Made by a program: the position numbers and the translations under genes. A stretch of 5,360 bases of DNA from Gammaproteobacteria bacterium (GTDB lineage Bacteria > Pseudomonadota > Gammaproteobacteria > GRL18): NCBI GenBank assembly GCA_030632625.1, contig DAOVUK010000265.1, positions 1 through 5,360 of the forward strand, written 5' to 3'. Under the pieces are notes generated by a model. It saw nothing but the letters and a program-made list of their open reading frames with translations, was not told where the DNA came from and made no database searches. This document shows positions 5,041 through 5,360 of the stretch, one piece after another (the stretch's first letter is position 1; each line of letters starts with the position of its first letter).

Positions 5041-5360
5041 ATGAAAAGAGTGATGAAAAAAAATATTGTAATCAAGACATTAATGGCGGCAGCTGTGCTG
5101 TTAGTGACTGCCTGTAGTACGGTCAGAGATACCACAGACTGGATCCCCGGTGTTGACAGTAATGAAGAAATTAAGGTTGAGCAGCAAAAAGAGGCACTTG
5201 AAGCGAAAGAAAAAGAACGCGAAGTTTATCAGGATAAAGCGGCTTTCGCCTCAACAGCCCGTACGGCTTCAGAATCCGATGCAAAAATCAGTGTCAATAT
5301 CGGTCAAAAATATACACAGACAGATGCTATCAAACGTGAAGATATCGGCATTGAAGTCAA
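5041..5360 (+). CDS. Unrecognised lipoprotein, 3' end outside window
   Basis: The frame runs from the ATG at 5041 to the window edge without a stop (106 full codons visible). The N-terminus is a lipoprotein signal peptide: a basic start (MKRVMKKN), a hydrophobic core (TLMAAAVLLV) and the lipobox VTAC with Cys25 as the lipidation site. Ser26 at the +2 position, not Asp, favours the outer membrane. After a short WIPGVD-containing linker, residues of about 46-68 are rich in Glu, Lys and Gln and probably helical or coiled-coil. AGGGA at 5031-5035, five bases upstream, supports the 5041 start over the in-frame ATG at 5053. It begins 26 bases after the hyuB stop with no terminator between, so cotranscription is likely. 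I recognise no family in the visible part; the missing C-terminus may hold the defining domain. Confidence 0.85.
   Translation, partial: MKRVMKKNIVIKTLMAAAVLLVTACSTVRDTTDWIPGVDSNEEIKVEQQKEALEAKEKEREVYQDKAAFASTARTASESDAKISVNIGQKYTQTDAIKREDIGIEV

Overview
The window looks like chromosomal DNA from an AT-leaning gammaproteobacterium. The evidence is family resemblance only: an Fe-type superoxide dismutase and a YbfF-type esterase close to enterobacterial relatives, and an outer-membrane-type lipoprotein signal. Nothing here fixes the genus. No tRNA, rRNA, transposase, phage gene or CRISPR array is visible.

Layout, left to right. (1) 1-810, plus strand: a YbfF-family alpha/beta hydrolase whose 5' end lies outside the window; its visible N-terminal part is a tandem six-residue repeat. 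(2) 894-1175, minus strand: a 93-residue protein that is essentially one FHA (phosphothreonine-binding) domain, convergent with the hydrolase. (3) 1274-2209, minus strand: an unrecognised 311-residue protein with a small N-terminal domain, a Ser/Asn-rich linker and five consecutive 28-residue repeats that run exactly to its C-terminus. (4) 2347-2922, minus strand: sodB, with a good intrinsic terminator at 2261-2290. (5) 2923-3370: a 448-base divergent gap with a 9-6-9 dyad near sodB, a doubtful 46-codon reading frame and a nearly perfect 39-base tandem duplication. (6) 3371-5014, plus strand: a complete hydantoinase B/oxoprolinase-family subunit (hyuB) without an adjacent hyuA. (7) 5041-5360, plus strand: the start of an unrecognised lipoprotein, 26 bases after hyuB and probably on the same transcript.

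How the genes relate. The sodB terminator separates sodB from the repeat protein, which has a candidate extended -10 promoter of its own just downstream. The repeat protein and the FHA protein lie in the same orientation with no terminator between them. A phosphopeptide-binding module next to a protein with regularly spaced acidic Ser/Thr motifs is the most suggestive possible functional pair in the window, but the link is inferred from position and motif only. The hydrolase, SOD and HyuB are recognisable housekeeping or metabolic enzymes with their key residues intact. A recurring oddity is in-frame tandem duplication: 18 bases in the hydrolase, 84 bases in the repeat protein and 15 bases in hyuB, plus the 39-base intergenic one.
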